Shown here piece by piece: positions 62,144-64,000 of a DNA stretch of 64,000 bases. How positions within the stretch are numbered: position 1 is the first letter of the stretch; each line of letters starts with the position of its first letter. Under the pieces are notes generated by a model. It searched no databases and was not told where the DNA came from. It saw only the letters and a program-made list of their open reading frames with translations. Where the stretch lies: contig CAVUAU010000017.1 of the NCBI GenBank assembly GCA_963739625.1, forward strand, positions 1 through 64,000. The letters are read 5' to 3'. Source of the stretch: Salinimicrobium sp963739625. Its GTDB lineage: Bacteria; Bacteroidota; Bacteroidia; Flavobacteriales; Flavobacteriaceae. The translations under genes were made by a program, and so were the position numbers.

Positions 62144-62864
62144 GTTACGTCACTTGTTTGTCCTATCCTGCGTTTTTATCCTTTTCACAAGTTGTGAAGA
62201 TAGGCAATCTTCCTCAAAAAATACTGCTGTTTCCCCTGCTGAAACAGCCGGAAAGAAGGAAGATACCGTAGTCAAAGAACCGGCCGAAGAGGAAAAACCT
62301 GCCCGGCCTGATGGTCCTCTTATCGTTCAGGAAGAATTCATTCCCTTCATGATGAAATACGGGAAAAAACACAAGGAGAACAAGGTTCGCATTAAGACCA
62401 GGTTTGGAAATATCGATGTGGAGCTTTTTCGAGATACTCCGCTTCACAGGGCCAATTTTCTTTTCTTGGTGAACCATGACTACTTTGACAAAACCTTCTT
62501 TCACCGCGTTTCTGAAGATTTCGTAATACAGGGAGGAAATTCAGATCTTCCCGAAACCAATAAAAAAAGGCACTACATTGGAGACTATCTTATTCCCAGT
62601 GAATTTGATGCGGGCCATAAACACGTGAGAGGTGCCCTGGGAGCGGCAAAGTATGCCGAGCAAAATGTTAGTAAAGCCTCTTCCCCGTATGAGTTCTATA
62701 TTGTACAAAGCCTCCGTGGGGCTCACCATATTGACAATGAACATACTGTCTTTGGAAGGGTGATTGACGGCATGGACGTGGTAGATTCTATTTCAAAAGT
62801 GCCGGTTGACGGCAGTGAATGGCCGCTGCAGAATATCTACATCGACATGGAGATCATTGAATAG
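62142..62864 (+). CDS. lipoprotein cyclophilin-type peptidylprolyl isomerase
   Basis: 240 residues with a lipobox signal (RHLFVLSCVFILFTSC). A charged linker (ETAGKKEDTVVKEPAEEEK) leads to the cyclophilin domain: RTRFGNIDVELFRDTPLHRA, FLFLVNHDYFDKTFFHRVSE, DFVIQGGNSDLPETNK. GALGAAKYAEQNVSKASSPY then EFYIVQ and HTVFGRVIDGMDVVDSI follow. It folds periplasmic or outer-membrane proteins. The start codon overlaps that of the divergent NUDIX gene, so its promoter must lie inside NUDIX. Its stop abuts the RDD stop. Confidence 0.92.
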   Translation: MLRHLFVLSCVFILFTSCEDRQSSSKNTAVSPAETAGKKEDTVVKEPAEEEKPARPDGPLIVQEEFIPFMMKYGKKHKENKVRIKTRFGNIDVELFRDTPLHRANFLFLVNHDYFDKTFFHRVSEDFVIQGGNSDLPETNKKRHYIGDYLIPSEFDAGHKHVRGALGAAKYAEQNVSKASSPYEFYIVQSLRGAHHIDNEHTVFGRVIDGMDVVDSISKVPVDGSEWPLQNIYIDMEIIE

Positions 62865-63578
62865 TTATTGCTGTGTAAAATAGGAATAATCCCTAAGCAC
62901 ATTTTTTATAAAATCAACACCTTTTTCCTGCGGTTTCACTTCCAGCAGCTTTGAAACCTTTTCTGAAAGATAATGGATCACCCTGTAATTTCCACTTTTT
63001 AGAGCCTCATAATAGATATTTCTAATCTCCTGCACATCGGCATCAGAGAGTACGGTAACCTGCGAATAAACCGGTTGATAATCCTGCGGAAGATTTTCTA
63101 AAAGTGAATTTTCGAGGGAGGTCCTGACTTTTTCTGATATCACAGTGGTACCTGCCGCAAGATCACCCAGGCGCTGCCCTTTCCCGTTGAGCAGAATAGT
63201 CACCACTGCAACGCTCCCACTGCTAACAGTGATATCAATAACACGCAGCAGCCAGCGTACCAGATAATTCGAAAAAGCCGGTTTTGAACCGTCCATTTTC
63301 ACCACCCTTAGATCGAGCGCGGCTTTCCCGGGGGTTCGCCCGTTCCAGAACAACTCCCAAAGCAGAAAATACAGGAGAAGGGGAAGTCCTATCACGAGAA
63401 TATACATCCATTCTGCCCCTCCCGAAAGTTCCAGGCTTCCTACTAAGAAAGCAGCTGCGATCACATAAGACAACATGATTAAGCCGTCAATGAGGTAAGC
63501 CAGGATGCGTTCGCCAATTCCTGCAGCATTTTGCGTTATGCTGATATTTTGCGCGGTTTCAATTTGAAAATTATCCAT
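62865..63578 (-). CDS. RDD family membrane protein
   Basis: 237 residues. The RDD domain is AAGIGERILAYLIDGLIMLS near the N-terminus, ELFWNGRTPGKAALDLRVVK and KGQRLGDLAAGTTVISEKVR, with about four membrane helices. A soluble C-terminal part follows (SDADVQEIRNIYYEALKSGN). RDD proteins have been linked to Na+/H+ or amino acid transport without firm proof. Divergent by 35 bases from a SpoIIM-like gene, a pair usual in Bacteroidota next to MoxR/DUF58 operons. Confidence 0.88.
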   Translation of the reverse strand: MDNFQIETAQNISITQNAAGIGERILAYLIDGLIMLSYVIAAAFLVGSLELSGGAEWMYILVIGLPLLLYFLLWELFWNGRTPGKAALDLRVVKMDGSKPAFSNYLVRWLLRVIDITVSSGSVAVVTILLNGKGQRLGDLAAGTTVISEKVRTSLENSLLENLPQDYQPVYSQVTVLSDADVQEIRNIYYEALKSGNYRVIHYLSEKVSKLLEVKPQEKGVDFIKNVLRDYSYFTQQ

Positions 63579-63613
63579 TTAATACGTTTCTTTGAGAACA
63601 AACCACCACAGGA

Positions 63614-64000
63614 ATGCGCGAGGCTGCTTTCGTTAAACAAAATAAAGCTAATTGGTCAAGATTTGAAAGTGCCTTACAAAATAACACGCTCATCTCACCC
63701 GATGAACTTTCTAGCCTTTACCTGGAAATTACAGATCACCTTAGCTACGCCCAAACCTTTTACCCCAATAGCAATACATTGAGATATCTCAACAATCTTG
63801 CATCCCGGGCTCATCAAAAGATCTACAAGACCAAAAGAGAATCTCCAAATCGTTTCCTGAGTTTCTTTACTTCAGAATTTCCGCGGGAATTTTATCATTA
63901 TCAAAAGCAGCTGCTACTGGCCTTCCTTGTTTTCGCCCTATTTACGGCAGTTGGCAGTTTTTCCGCAGCGACAGATGGGAGCTTTGTGAGATCAATTATG
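63614..64000 (+). CDS. SpoIIM-like (stage II sporulation protein M family), 3'-truncated by window edge
   Basis: 129 residues are visible from ATG 63614 and the frame is open at the window end. MREAAFVKQNKANWSRFESA, then LSSLYLEITDHLSYAQTFYP and NSNTLRYLNNLASRAHQKIY match the N-terminus of non-sporulating SpoIIM relatives, and the first membrane helix (LLLAFLVFALFTAVGSFSAA) has just begun. In Bacteroidota this gene opens an operon with DUF4129, DUF4350, MoxR and DUF58 genes, which would lie to the right. Its function here is unknown; it is not for sporulation. Confidence 0.85.
   Translation, partial: MREAAFVKQNKANWSRFESALQNNTLISPDELSSLYLEITDHLSYAQTFYPNSNTLRYLNNLASRAHQKIYKTKRESPNRFLSFFTSEFPREFYHYQKQLLLAFLVFALFTAVGSFSAATDGSFVRSIM

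Noticed and set aside
63614..64000. Sporulation function of the SpoIIM-like gene
   Set aside because: Family members occur widely in non-sporulating Bacteroidota; no other sporulation genes are present.

Overview
The window looks like a chromosomal segment of a member of the Bacteroidota, most likely a marine Flavobacteriaceae (Gramella/Salegentibacter/Salinimicrobium-like). The evidence is family-level. Several genes have a TAnnTTTG -7 box a short distance before the start and few have a clear Shine-Dalgarno. CarB is about 950 residues and lacks the C-terminal regulatory domain. The beta-oxidation protein has the dehydrogenase half first. There are DUF4199, YtxH, PRC-barrel and RDD/SpoIIM proteins and many lipoproteins with LxxC lipoboxes. 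I see no tRNA, rRNA, CRISPR array, prophage or integrative element. The content is mostly housekeeping.

Layout. 1-2.4 kb: rmuC end, acyl-CoA thioesterase, a frameshifted bile-acid-symporter-like gene. 2.4-3.1 kb: a REP-associated tyrosine transposase with the same three palindromes on both sides. 3.1-6.7 kb: DUF423, carB, rpmH. 6.8-15.7 kb: TPR protein, thioredoxin-fold protein without cysteines, cardiolipin synthase, lytic transglycosylase, hydrolase, GNAT, mtaB, a repeat-rich island around an 86-residue membrane protein, a GlmU-like protein and rpmE2. 15.9-25.3 kb: DUF4199, glycosyltransferase, phosphosugar mutase, ABC exporter, an ECF sigma module, a YCF48-like lipoprotein and an RNA m5C methyltransferase. 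25.3-29.4 kb: a second repeat cluster and purL. 29.4-38.5 kb: a large lipoprotein, class III aminotransferase, acyl-CoA ligase, aldo/keto reductase, SMP-30 protein, mannose-6-P isomerase and an exported carboxypeptidase-regulatory-like protein. 38.6-45.1 kb: a beta-oxidation operon (marR, HADH/ECH fusion, thiolase, acyl-CoA dehydrogenase) interrupted by a small heptad-repeat-bounded element carrying a four-helix-bundle gene. 45.2-58.9 kb: a stress and osmotic block with MscS, GH15, OtsAB, YtxH, M28 peptidase, App1, lipid kinase, an acidic membrane protein, PRC-barrel, hydrolase-OsmC fusion, Cu/Zn SOD and NDH-2. 59-64 kb: a second ECF sigma module, acyltransferase, NUDIX, lipoprotein cyclophilin, RDD and the start of a SpoIIM gene.

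Six genes (symporter, glycosyltransferase, YCF48 lipoprotein, HADH/ECH, GH15, NDH-2) are each split by a single-base indel while both halves remain well conserved. This suggests sequence error more than decay and should be settled before any functional reading. The most unusual structures are the heptad-repeat element, present once with and once without its gene in the same operon; the REP/transposase unit; the two-hairpin repeat family; and a palindromic in-frame insert in purL.
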